From: Mucilaginibacter myungsuensis
GTDB taxonomy: Bacteria > Bacteroidota > Bacteroidia > Sphingobacteriales > Sphingobacteriaceae
Reading direction: 5' to 3'
Length of the DNA stretch: 64,000 nucleotides
Assembly: GCF_015222005.1 (NCBI RefSeq)
Contig: NZ_JADFFL010000001.1
Span: 496,001-560,000 of the forward strand
The notes below the pieces were generated by a model. It was given only the letters and a program-made list of their open reading frames with translations, made no database searches and was not told the DNA's origin. The position numbers and the translations under genes are program-made. Below are positions 32,388 to 40,709 of this stretch, piece by piece. Numbering within the stretch: the first letter of the stretch is position 1; each line of letters starts with the position of its first letter.

Positions 32388-35300
32388 TTATTTCACCACC
32401 TCAACTTTACCCCCTTTAACAAACGCGTTAATAGACGCATCGTACATCGCCTCGCAATACGTCGACGGCAGGTTGTATTTACCCGTGTAGGCCGCGTTCA
32501 GCATCACAAAGTAGGTCACTTCTTTACCTTCGGGCAGGCTGAAGTAGGTGCTCACCCTATCGTCTTTAATATCACGATAGTCGGACGCTGATGAACGGAA
32601 CGCCTCTTCGTTATTCATCATGCGGGTGTTCAATATCTCCCAACCCGATGGAAATATCTGCGTCAGCGCCAAATTATCGTATCTGCCACGCTTGCCCGGA
32701 TTTTTTATATTGACCTGTGCCACAAAATCGGTGCCTTGTTTTATGCTGGCAACGTTCAGCGGCTTACCCGCTAAGGTGAAGTAGCCAACACGCATTTGCA
32801 ACACATCCGGGTCTATCTTGGTCGGTAATAATTGCGTACCTGACGGCTGCCCGCGTTGGATGAGCCTGACGAACATATATGACCCACCGTTATTTTTCAA
32901 ACTGAGCGAACCATTATCCGCCAACGATGCATTCTGCCATACATAAGATGCGGAATTGATATTACCATTCTGCTTACCAGCCGTGTAAGTGAACGCCATT
33001 TTATTGCCCGACTTTACCTCGCCGCAATACTTGGCTATCGCCATCAGCGAATAGGCAGTGGTTTGCGTACTATACCAATCATCACGTGATAATTTTTGGG
33101 CGATACCCCTTAACAAGCCCATTGCTTTGCCACGGTCGCCTAATAAGGTCAGCGTCTCTAAGATCATGGCCTGGTCACGTACATCCGAGCCATAAGTGCC
33201 ATACATTTGGTTATACGGCTTGACGGTATATGGCAAGCCGGAGATCATCTTTTGGGCTACTTCTGTTTGTCCTGCCAATTTGTAGGCCGCAGCCAATCGC
33301 CATTTAGCGTCAGGGCTGATGTATTTAAATTCTTTCAGTCGATTCATCGCACCCAACTCCGGCGCTTTAGCCAAGGCTAACAGATATAAGCGATATGCCT
33401 GCGTCAGGTCGTCGCCATAAAAGCGGCGGCTGTCAGGTGCCCATGTCAAGGCTTTTTGCTTTTGGAATTTCTTCCATTGATCGATGAATCCGGCGGGTAT
33501 GCTATAACCTTTGGCCTGGGCTTCCAAAATGAAATGCCCGGCGTAATTGCTGCCCCATTCGTCGGCATCACCTTCGCCCGGCCAGTAGCTTAGGCCGCCC
33601 CCCGGCACACGAAAACCATTCAGCCTGCTGATACCGGCTTTGATATTTCGGTCTATCTCAGCCTTTTTACGGGCATCAAGATCCATTAATCCGCTCAAAT
33701 ATAATTGCGGGAATACAGCCGACGTTGTTTGCTCTACACAACCATGAGGGTAGCCGATCAGATATTCTAAACGCTTTGCCAAGTTCAATGCAGGGATGGT
33801 TGACACTTCTAAAGAGGTTCTGTTGGTACCCGCCATACCTACCGCTACATAGGCGGTCTGCCAGTTCTCGCCCGGGCGCAATTCCTTCTCTATTACACGG
33901 GTGATCGGCGGGTTGGGGTTACGGATATTTAGTTTAACGTCGTATTCTGCCGTTTCGCCGCCACCACGGGCAATGATCTTCACGTCGCCGATGCCTACCA
34001 TATTCTTCACATCCAGATCAAAGAACACGATCTGGTCGCCGGGCTTGCTGAATGTCACCGTTTTACGGTTATTACCGACGAGGTTACTGAAAGCATTCGA
34101 CCGTATCTCCAGTTCGACAGTCTTGATATTGCTTTCCATTGCGAAGACATCAACCGGCAGCTGCACCTTCTCAGCCGGACCAAGTACACGCGGCAGCGTC
34201 GCCAGAATCATCAACGGTTTTTTAACGGCCACAGGCTTCTCGGCAAAGCCGTACTTACCATCGTAACCAGCTACCACCATAGCCCGCACCGAGCCAACGT
34301 ATTGCGGCAGTTTAAAACTCTTGGTTTGCTTTTCACCTGCTCCCAAGCGGAAAGGACCAAGGAACTTCACTACAGGTTTAAAGCGGTTCACGGTAGCATT
34401 TCTATTATTCAGCCCTGTGCCATCACCGCCGATGCTGAGGATGCGCTCTAAGCCGTTGCCGAATGCACCCATTACATAGTCGTATAGATCCCAGGTCTTT
34501 ACCCCTAAAGCCTCCCGAGCGTAAAATGCGGGGTGTGGGTCAGGGGTTTTAAAGTTGGTCAGATCCAGCAGGCCTTCGTCAACAATGGCAACGGTGTAAG
34601 CCATTGCTTTGCCTGATGCTTCTGATACCGTAATAGACGCGGTAGTTTCGGGCTTGATCTTATCCGGCATGCTGATTACCGGTTTCAATATCGTTTCAGG
34701 ATCTTCTACCTCGATAGGTATCGCGCCGTACATTCTGATCGGCAGGTCATTTACAGTTTGATCGTGATGTTGCAGCAACGTCACCGTCATGAAAACGTTA
34801 GGTGCCATGCTTGGGTCAACCTTAAAATTGTAGCGGGTTTGGCCTTTGCGGGTGTCTATCCATTCGGTCTTCAATACCTTACTGCCATTCTCGTAACTTA
34901 TCAGCGCGCGGCCATCAGCACCTGTCGGGATGGTGAGCGTACCGGTCTCTCCTACCTTATAACTTGGTTTGTTGGAAGTAAAAGACAACATGGTAGCCTC
35001 GGTAGAATTACCTTGTTGCATCCGCTCGGCCCAGTTTGGCCAATCGGCGTAGATCACTTTGCCTGCACTGTGACCGGTCATTGGGTCTTTCACACGGATG
35101 AGATAGCGGCCCCACTCATCGTTGGTCAGGCTTAAAGCCCATTTACCTTTGCCCTCAGTTAAGCGAACGGTCTCCGTACGTACTAATTTATTGTACTGAT
35201 CTTGGGTAAAATTACTCAGCTCATCACCCGTGCGGTCCCACCACCAGCGCCATTGTATTTTGTATAGTTCCACTTCAACATCGCGGTCGCCTGCTTGCAA

Positions 35301-37988
35301 CTGACCTTTGGTATCTACAGCGGCTATGTCGATATTGTGGTTGCTACCTGTGGTGAGCATGCCGCTTTGGGCGCTCCCTTTAGGCACGTTGATGCCAACG
35401 TAGCCCGGGTAAACGTTATAGGGCATGCTTTTTTGGTATACACTGAACGCCCCGCCAGGTTCAAAAACTTTCACTAAAAAGTTGGCTTTCAGCTGCCCTG
35501 GGGCTTGGTTATCGATGTTGATATTGGCATCGACAGGGGTCACGCCGTCGGCATCCAGCTTACCATCAAAAACCGTTTGCATTTGGGTATTGAAGGCTCG
35601 TGTAGGGTCATCGAACACATAGTCGGGGAAGTTTTTGAACGACGTTGTTTGCGGCGAAAAGTAAGCATCTACCTTAGCTTTAAGGTTTTGCGCCACGCCG
35701 CCGAATAACCATTGGGCGCTTAGCGTACCGCCGGTACTGCTGCCCCTGGTCAATTCGTCCTTATCTCCAAAGTTTAGGTTTATCTTTAAGCGGTTAGGCA
35801 TAATGGTCTCTACCTTAACGGTTTTCTCAAACTTAGCTCCTCCTACTTTTACCTTGGCCAGCCAGTTACCTGTTGGCGATGTGGTGGTGGTGGCCGTATG
35901 GAAACTATAGATCCCGTCAACCGAACTATTACGTGTGATCCGACTCGCCAATTGACCTTGCGGGTTATAGAACTCGAACTCTACAGGATGGTCCGGCGGT
36001 AAGGTTCTCTGTTTATCCTCCAGCATAAAACTTAGGAAAACCGAATCGCCGGGGCGCCATACGCCGCGTTCGCCGTAGATGAAGCCTTTTAAACCTTTTT
36101 GCACCTGCTCGCCGCCTACGTTAAACTTGGTCAGCGGTAAAGAGTTACCGTCATCCAGTTTCAAATAGCCACGTTCTTTACCGTTCTTGGCGACCAGCAA
36201 ATATGGCCTGCGTTTCAGGATAAAGTTGGCCATCCCGTCGCCATCTGACTTCGTTTTCAGGATCACTTGTTTTTGATAATCAAGCAATTCAATATCCACA
36301 CCCGACATCGGCGCAGCATCAAGAATATTGGTAACGGCCACCGTCATACTGTTATCATTGCCACGTTTAGCGATCAGACCGATGTTGGACGCAATGACGT
36401 TGCGCATGGCCCATTTATCGCGGGTGTAGTACGAATCTTTGCAGGGATCATCCTTGTCCTTCCAACGGTAGCCTGATGGATAATAACTATCATAGCGCGA
36501 CCAAAATTCATCGTCATCGTCGCCTACGCCGCCGTAACTGCCTTCATCATAGCCATATCCTTCGTCTTCATCATCATCCGCGCCATCGGCCGCGACACCG
36601 TTCTTAATATTCGGCGCGTTACAGTTAAAAAGCGAGTACCCCGCACGGAAGCCGATCACTACTCTATAGATCGCTCCCGGCTCGGTACGCACCAGATGGT
36701 CTATATCAAGCATAAAGCGGTTCTTTTTGGTCAGTACCAAGCTTTTATCCTCGTCTAACTGAATAGTCTTCTGCACCACCGGGATACCGACCTGCCGAAG
36801 CTGTTCGGCACCATCAAAGCCGTTATTCTGAAAATACTGCGGAACATTGTTCTCGTAAACTTTGATAATGCTCACATCCACCGCTTTAAGGTTCACAGCT
36901 TCGAAAGGCATCTTTAGCTTGCCCGAATTAGGCATGATCACGCCCTTGCCGGGGATGGTTACCGATGGCATGCGGTTCTCAAAATACAGGTTGGCGGTGT
37001 ATGGCCTTAACACTTTTACCGCGTTAATGTCCTCTACCCCATCATTAACAAAAGCCATGTAATTGCCTTCTAATAAAGCATTTGCATACAGCTTTACGGT
37101 GCTGCCGTCTATGGTGTAAGCCACATCGGCCATGTTGTTGATCCCGGTCAAGCCGGCTAACTCTTGACCTACCATTATAGGGTTAGAGAAGTAGACCAAC
37201 ACATACTGCTCACCCTCGTTAACCACCTTCATATCCAGTACTTTAAATACGCCTTGTTTGGGCACATCAAAGGTTTGGGTGTCGCCGCCCTTAATATCTA
37301 AAGGTGTACCATTCCAGCTTAAGGTCAGCTTATTTTCCTCCTTCGTGCGCCGGATATCGGTGATGGTGAACTTATGCACCTTTCCCGTAACATCATGTGC
37401 CCAGTTAAAGGTGACCTTGCCGGGATATTGCGCGCTTACGATATTCTCTACCAAGGCATTATCCTCGGCATCAGCGGTGAGTACCGTGCCGTTCAGCTTC
37501 ATTTTATCGGTAGATGTTTTGGTGGCGGAGCGCAGGGCCTCAAAGTCGATGGTATAGTCGGGCTTGATGGTCTCGAAGTCGAAATCGAACTTGGCGAACT
37601 TCTCCGGCACCTTTACCACTTTGCCCAGGTTAAATTCAACCTCGTATTTTTTGTTGGGCAATAGCTTCTCAGATGGCTTAAATTCAATGGTTTGCGCATC
37701 GACCCAATAGGCCGTCCCTTTTACTGATGGCGAGAAGTCAAACACCGAAGCATCTATCATCTCGTTCTTGGCGTGACCGGTCTGCACCTGGCTGGCCAAC
37801 TTGATGCGAATGGCGCTTACTTTGGATATCACGCCGGAGGTGTACGACTCGATATAGGCACTGTAAGCGGGGTCGTAAACCTTCTTTTTGGAGCTTTTTT
37901 TTAGGTAAATACCTAAAGCTATGCAGCCTAAGATCAAGACTGCCCCGGCGGTGATCACCCACTTTTTATCGCGGAAAAGGTTGTTCAT
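32388..37988 (-). CDS. Bacterial alpha-2-macroglobulin family protein
   Basis: 1866 residues, normal for large bacterial A2M proteins. An N-terminal hydrophobic segment (WVITAGAVLILGCIALGIYL) acts as anchor or weak lipobox. MG domains fill the first two thirds, and the thioester motif C1417-V-E-Q1420 lies in YPHGCVEQTTS, so the bait-and-trap chemistry should be active. An Asp/Gly/Tyr-rich insert at about residues 465-510 (GADDDEDEGYGYDEG) interrupts the MG region; comparable acidic inserts occur in other Bacteroidota members. It probably traps proteases in the periplasm and protects the envelope while PBP1C repairs the wall. Confidence 0.95.
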   Translation of the reverse strand: MNNLFRDKKWVITAGAVLILGCIALGIYLKKSSKKKVYDPAYSAYIESYTSGVISKVSAIRIKLASQVQTGHAKNEMIDASVFDFSPSVKGTAYWVDAQTIEFKPSEKLLPNKKYEVEFNLGKVVKVPEKFAKFDFDFETIKPDYTIDFEALRSATKTSTDKMKLNGTVLTADAEDNALVENIVSAQYPGKVTFNWAHDVTGKVHKFTITDIRRTKEENKLTLSWNGTPLDIKGGDTQTFDVPKQGVFKVLDMKVVNEGEQYVLVYFSNPIMVGQELAGLTGINNMADVAYTIDGSTVKLYANALLEGNYMAFVNDGVEDINAVKVLRPYTANLYFENRMPSVTIPGKGVIMPNSGKLKMPFEAVNLKAVDVSIIKVYENNVPQYFQNNGFDGAEQLRQVGIPVVQKTIQLDEDKSLVLTKKNRFMLDIDHLVRTEPGAIYRVVIGFRAGYSLFNCNAPNIKNGVAADGADDDEDEGYGYDEGSYGGVGDDDDEFWSRYDSYYPSGYRWKDKDDPCKDSYYTRDKWAMRNVIASNIGLIAKRGNDNSMTVAVTNILDAAPMSGVDIELLDYQKQVILKTKSDGDGMANFILKRRPYLLVAKNGKERGYLKLDDGNSLPLTKFNVGGEQVQKGLKGFIYGERGVWRPGDSVFLSFMLEDKQRTLPPDHPVEFEFYNPQGQLASRITRNSSVDGIYSFHTATTTTSPTGNWLAKVKVGGAKFEKTVKVETIMPNRLKINLNFGDKDELTRGSSTGGTLSAQWLFGGVAQNLKAKVDAYFSPQTTSFKNFPDYVFDDPTRAFNTQMQTVFDGKLDADGVTPVDANINIDNQAPGQLKANFLVKVFEPGGAFSVYQKSMPYNVYPGYVGINVPKGSAQSGMLTTGSNHNIDIAAVDTKGQLQAGDRDVEVELYKIQWRWWWDRTGDELSNFTQDQYNKLVRTETVRLTEGKGKWALSLTNDEWGRYLIRVKDPMTGHSAGKVIYADWPNWAERMQQGNSTEATMLSFTSNKPSYKVGETGTLTIPTGADGRALISYENGSKVLKTEWIDTRKGQTRYNFKVDPSMAPNVFMTVTLLQHHDQTVNDLPIRMYGAIPIEVEDPETILKPVISMPDKIKPETTASITVSEASGKAMAYTVAIVDEGLLDLTNFKTPDPHPAFYAREALGVKTWDLYDYVMGAFGNGLERILSIGGDGTGLNNRNATVNRFKPVVKFLGPFRLGAGEKQTKSFKLPQYVGSVRAMVVAGYDGKYGFAEKPVAVKKPLMILATLPRVLGPAEKVQLPVDVFAMESNIKTVELEIRSNAFSNLVGNNRKTVTFSKPGDQIVFFDLDVKNMVGIGDVKIIARGGGETAEYDVKLNIRNPNPPITRVIEKELRPGENWQTAYVAVGMAGTNRTSLEVSTIPALNLAKRLEYLIGYPHGCVEQTTSAVFPQLYLSGLMDLDARKKAEIDRNIKAGISRLNGFRVPGGGLSYWPGEGDADEWGSNYAGHFILEAQAKGYSIPAGFIDQWKKFQKQKALTWAPDSRRFYGDDLTQAYRLYLLALAKAPELGAMNRLKEFKYISPDAKWRLAAAYKLAGQTEVAQKMISGLPYTVKPYNQMYGTYGSDVRDQAMILETLTLLGDRGKAMGLLRGIAQKLSRDDWYSTQTTAYSLMAIAKYCGEVKSGNKMAFTYTAGKQNGNINSASYVWQNASLADNGSLSLKNNGGSYMFVRLIQRGQPSGTQLLPTKIDPDVLQMRVGYFTLAGKPLNVASIKQGTDFVAQVNIKNPGKRGRYDNLALTQIFPSGWEILNTRMMNNEEAFRSSASDYRDIKDDRVSTYFSLPEGKEVTYFVMLNAAYTGKYNLPSTYCEAMYDASINAFVKGGKVEVVK

Positions 37989-38288
37989 TTGGTAGTAGTT
38001 TGGGATGAAGTTAGACAGTAGTTATGATCAAAACAAGGACGGATAGGTATGTGCACATAAATTATTTTCGTCAAAAATTGCATGCGGTTTTCACGTCGTT
38101 TTTTGCCAAAAAAGATGCATTTTGTAGTGATATTTTCGGTTTTGTAAATTTTCCGCAAAAAGAGCAACCAATAGGTTGCGGGAATGTTTTATTGACCGCC
38201 ATCGCCCGGCAAAATTTCCTGACATCGGGATCACCAAATTCCAATACACGATGTTGTATATTTGAATTTTGCAAATCAATATCCGATC
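37989..38288. other. 300-nt divergent region between A2M and AraC genes
   Basis: Contains a perfect 12-bp palindrome TATGTGCACATA (38048-38059), 60 bp upstream of the A2M start, and a small hairpin GCAACC-AATA-GGTTGC (38164-38179) followed on the minus strand by TCTTTTTG, which could stop antisense transcription. The AraC promoter is at its right end. No convincing small gene was found; A/T-rich runs dominate 38060-38160. Confidence 0.4.
38257..38264 (+). promoter_or_regulatory. -7 box of the second AraC gene (TATATTTG)
   Basis: Exact TAnnTTTG, 24 nt before the ATG at 38289. A TTG codon at 38262 in the same frame lies within this box and is therefore not the start. Confidence 0.55.
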
Positions 38289-39200
38289 ATGGCTGCTATC
38301 ACCATCGCCGATTTTTATAAAGACACTGCCGCCCTGCTGCCCGAAGGCATCAACAAAGAGATAGGTCATTTTAACGTTTTTAAGATAGCTGACATTAACG
38401 CAATCCAACGCAAACGACCAAATGCACCGATGCCGTACAACCGCCGGTCGTACTACAAGATCAGTTTGATCCGCGGCCACAACAAAGCCGAGTATGCTGA
38501 CAAGGTGATCGACATTGATAAGCAGGCCCTCCTGTTCGCTACGCCTAAGATCCCTTATAACTACGTGCCACAAGATGGTGAGCAGGAAGGCTTCTTTTGC
38601 ATCTTCACTGATGAGTTCCTGATCCAAAGCAAAAGCGGTGTGGTACTGGATGACCTGCCTATTTTTCAGCCGGGTGGCTACCCTATCTTTCAGCTTGGCG
38701 ACGAGGACTTAATAGAGCTGGACCGCATTTTTGCAAAGATGTTCAAAGAGATATCGTCCGACTACGCTTTCAAATACGACCTGATCCGCAATTACATCCT
38801 GGAACTGATCCACTACGGGCAAAAATTGCAGCCCGCCACCGCCCTGTACCCATCGCACACGGCATCGGCAAGGGTTTCGTCATTGTTCATCGAGTTATTG
38901 GAGCGTCAGTTCCCTATCGAGTCGCCTAACCAAAAGGTGAGCTTGCGTACGGCCAAAGATTACGCCGACCGCCTGTCCGTCCACGTTAACCACCTCAATA
39001 AAGTTTTGAAGGAGAATACCGGCCGCACTACTACAGACATTATCACAAGCCGGATATTGCAAGAGGCTAAGATCCTGCTAAAACAGACCAACTGGAATGT
39101 CTCCGAGATAGCTTATTGCCTGGGTTTTGAGGAGGTGGCCCATTTCTCTAATTTCTTCCGCAAGCAGACGGAATTGACGCCGTTGGCGTTCAGATCATAA
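38289..39200 (+). CDS. AraC family transcriptional regulator
   Basis: 303 residues. The N-terminal sensing half is cupin-like; the C-terminal HTH pair is KDYADRLSVHVNHLNKVLK and VSEIAYCLGFEEVAHFSNFF, ending RKQTELTPLAFRS. The phrase LKENTGRTTTDIITSRI is common in Bacteroidota AraC regulators that control metabolic genes. No target is evident; the next operon (beta-propeller and barrel protein) begins 200 nt downstream. Two hairpins follow the stop codon. Confidence 0.9.
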   Translation: MAAITIADFYKDTAALLPEGINKEIGHFNVFKIADINAIQRKRPNAPMPYNRRSYYKISLIRGHNKAEYADKVIDIDKQALLFATPKIPYNYVPQDGEQEGFFCIFTDEFLIQSKSGVVLDDLPIFQPGGYPIFQLGDEDLIELDRIFAKMFKEISSDYAFKYDLIRNYILELIHYGQKLQPATALYPSHTASARVSSLFIELLERQFPIESPNQKVSLRTAKDYADRLSVHVNHLNKVLKENTGRTTTDIITSRILQEAKILLKQTNWNVSEIAYCLGFEEVAHFSNFFRKQTELTPLAFRS

Positions 39201-39221
39201 GGCCTCGAAGATAATCACGCG

Positions 39222-39289
39222 TGGCTCCGATGGAGCCATCTCTATGCTTTCGGGTCCCAGGCTATTAACACGTGATCACGCTGGGATCC
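39222..39289 (+). terminator. Two hairpins after the AraC gene
   Basis: TGGCTCC-GAT-GGAGCCA (39222-39238, 7-bp perfect stem) and GGGTCCCAG/CTGGGATCC (39252-39260 and 39281-39289, one G-T pair). Neither is followed by a good U-run, so they may be an intergenic repeat or a Rho-type or attenuated terminator. Confidence 0.4.
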
Positions 39290-39345
39290 AATGTCCGATG
39301 ATATTTTAACGGCCCAATAAAAAACGCCTGATAATTTAGTTTTGG

Positions 39346-39377
39346 TTTGGTATTTTGAAATAGTTTCGTTATATTTA
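39346..39377 (+). promoter_or_regulatory. Promoter for the beta-propeller gene
   Basis: TTTG at 39346-39349, a 20-nt spacer and TATATTTA at 39370-39377 (one mismatch to TAnnTTTG). It ends 23 nt before the GTG start at 39401. Confidence 0.5.
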
Positions 39378-39400
39378 CGTCAAACCAGCGATACCTTATT

Positions 39401-40663
39401 GTGAACCTAAAACTATTCCTACAAACCGTCTTTGCGACCTGTTTAGTTAGCTTTTTTTGTGTTTCGGCCAATGGCCAAAAGATAGTCCCCGTGGATGTTT
39501 CGCGCGTGGATACATTACGCATCGACCCGTCAAATTCTATGGGTGGCACCGTATCCGACTTTTTTACCGAGGTTGAATATATCCCGCTCGAAACCACTAA
39601 AGAAAGTCTATTCGGCAGCATCTCTAAATTAGAAATTACCGACGACCGTTACCTGGTATGGGAAAGCTCGCGCCGTTATATCCTGATATTCGACAAAAAG
39701 GGTAAATTCCTGAAAAAGATCGGGTCGGCAGGTGTCGGTATCGTGCATTTTTCGTTGAACCGGTGGACCAAGCAATTTATTGTGAACGAGCAGTATGCCC
39801 GCTATAAATACTATGATCTTGATGGAAACTTATTAAAAACCGTACCCGCTACTGCTGAAAAAGACAAGAACACATCTTTTATGCAGATGCATTTTTTAAG
39901 CGCCGACAAGGGCTTTGCTGACAATTACTATCAGGCCTCGGATACCACAGATAAATACTATAAAACCTTTAATGGATCGCTGATCACCTTTATGGGCGAG
40001 GACCACAAGGTTTACAGTAAAAGCCTGCAATTCCCTAAGAACCAGACCGGTTTAGAGACCATCTACTTTGGCAATTTTCAAAACATCACCCGGGGCGATG
40101 CCGATTCGGTATATTATTATTCTAAGGCTTTTGAATATTCGATCTATAGCATCAGCCCGGATAGGGTAAAACAAAGTTACCAAATGATGTTCCCACTGGT
40201 GAACTCGCTACCTCAGGGCTTCACCAGCGACACCACGTTAAGAAATAAACGTTGGGAGTGGTTTGATAAAAACCGAGAGGTGATCACCAACGTGACCGAT
40301 TTTTACCGTATCGGGAATAATTTAATGTTTACGGCGGCGGCCTTTAGCCGTACTGATGAGGACGTATTATTTTACAACCTTAAAAGCGGCAGCCTGGTAG
40401 CCTTTAAACACATCGGCCGCGACGAGAGCAACAGCTTTTTGCCCATCTATTACTCACGTTACAACTATAGCAACACCACTATCTCAAATTGTTATCGGGG
40501 CAGCCTTTACGGCAGCATATCCTCATTAGATATGTTCAACGCCTTCGAGGAACATAAGGACCGTAAGATCACTTATCCGCCGCATTTGGCCGATTACTTT
40601 AAGAACCGCGACCGGAAAGATAACCCGGTGATCTTGAGGTTGAAACTTAAAGAGAATATATAA
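39401..40663 (+). CDS. 6-bladed beta-propeller exported protein, GTG start
   Basis: 420 residues. GTG at 39401 is needed to include the signal peptide (NLKLFLQTVFATCLVSFFCVSANGQ). The mature protein shows the 6-bladed beta-propeller family opening (VEYIPLETTKESLFGSISKL), then repeated strands such as YILIFDKKGKFLKKIGSAG. These proteins are abundant in Bacteroidota and usually exported; ligands are mostly unknown. The beta-barrel receptor gene starts 46 nt downstream, also with GTG, suggesting a shared transcript. Confidence 0.85.
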   Translation: MNLKLFLQTVFATCLVSFFCVSANGQKIVPVDVSRVDTLRIDPSNSMGGTVSDFFTEVEYIPLETTKESLFGSISKLEITDDRYLVWESSRRYILIFDKKGKFLKKIGSAGVGIVHFSLNRWTKQFIVNEQYARYKYYDLDGNLLKTVPATAEKDKNTSFMQMHFLSADKGFADNYYQASDTTDKYYKTFNGSLITFMGEDHKVYSKSLQFPKNQTGLETIYFGNFQNITRGDADSVYYYSKAFEYSIYSISPDRVKQSYQMMFPLVNSLPQGFTSDTTLRNKRWEWFDKNREVITNVTDFYRIGNNLMFTAAAFSRTDEDVLFYNLKSGSLVAFKHIGRDESNSFLPIYYSRYNYSNTTISNCYRGSLYGSISSLDMFNAFEEHKDRKITYPPHLADYFKNRDRKDNPVILRLKLKENI

Positions 40664-40709
40664 CAACCTACCGATCTTTAACCATAATACCTACCCTACC
40701 TGCACAATT

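Noticed and set aside
38048..38059. CRP-type binding site at TATGTGCACATA
   Set aside because: The palindrome lacks the TGTGA-N6-TCACA pattern; kept only as a palindrome in the gap description.
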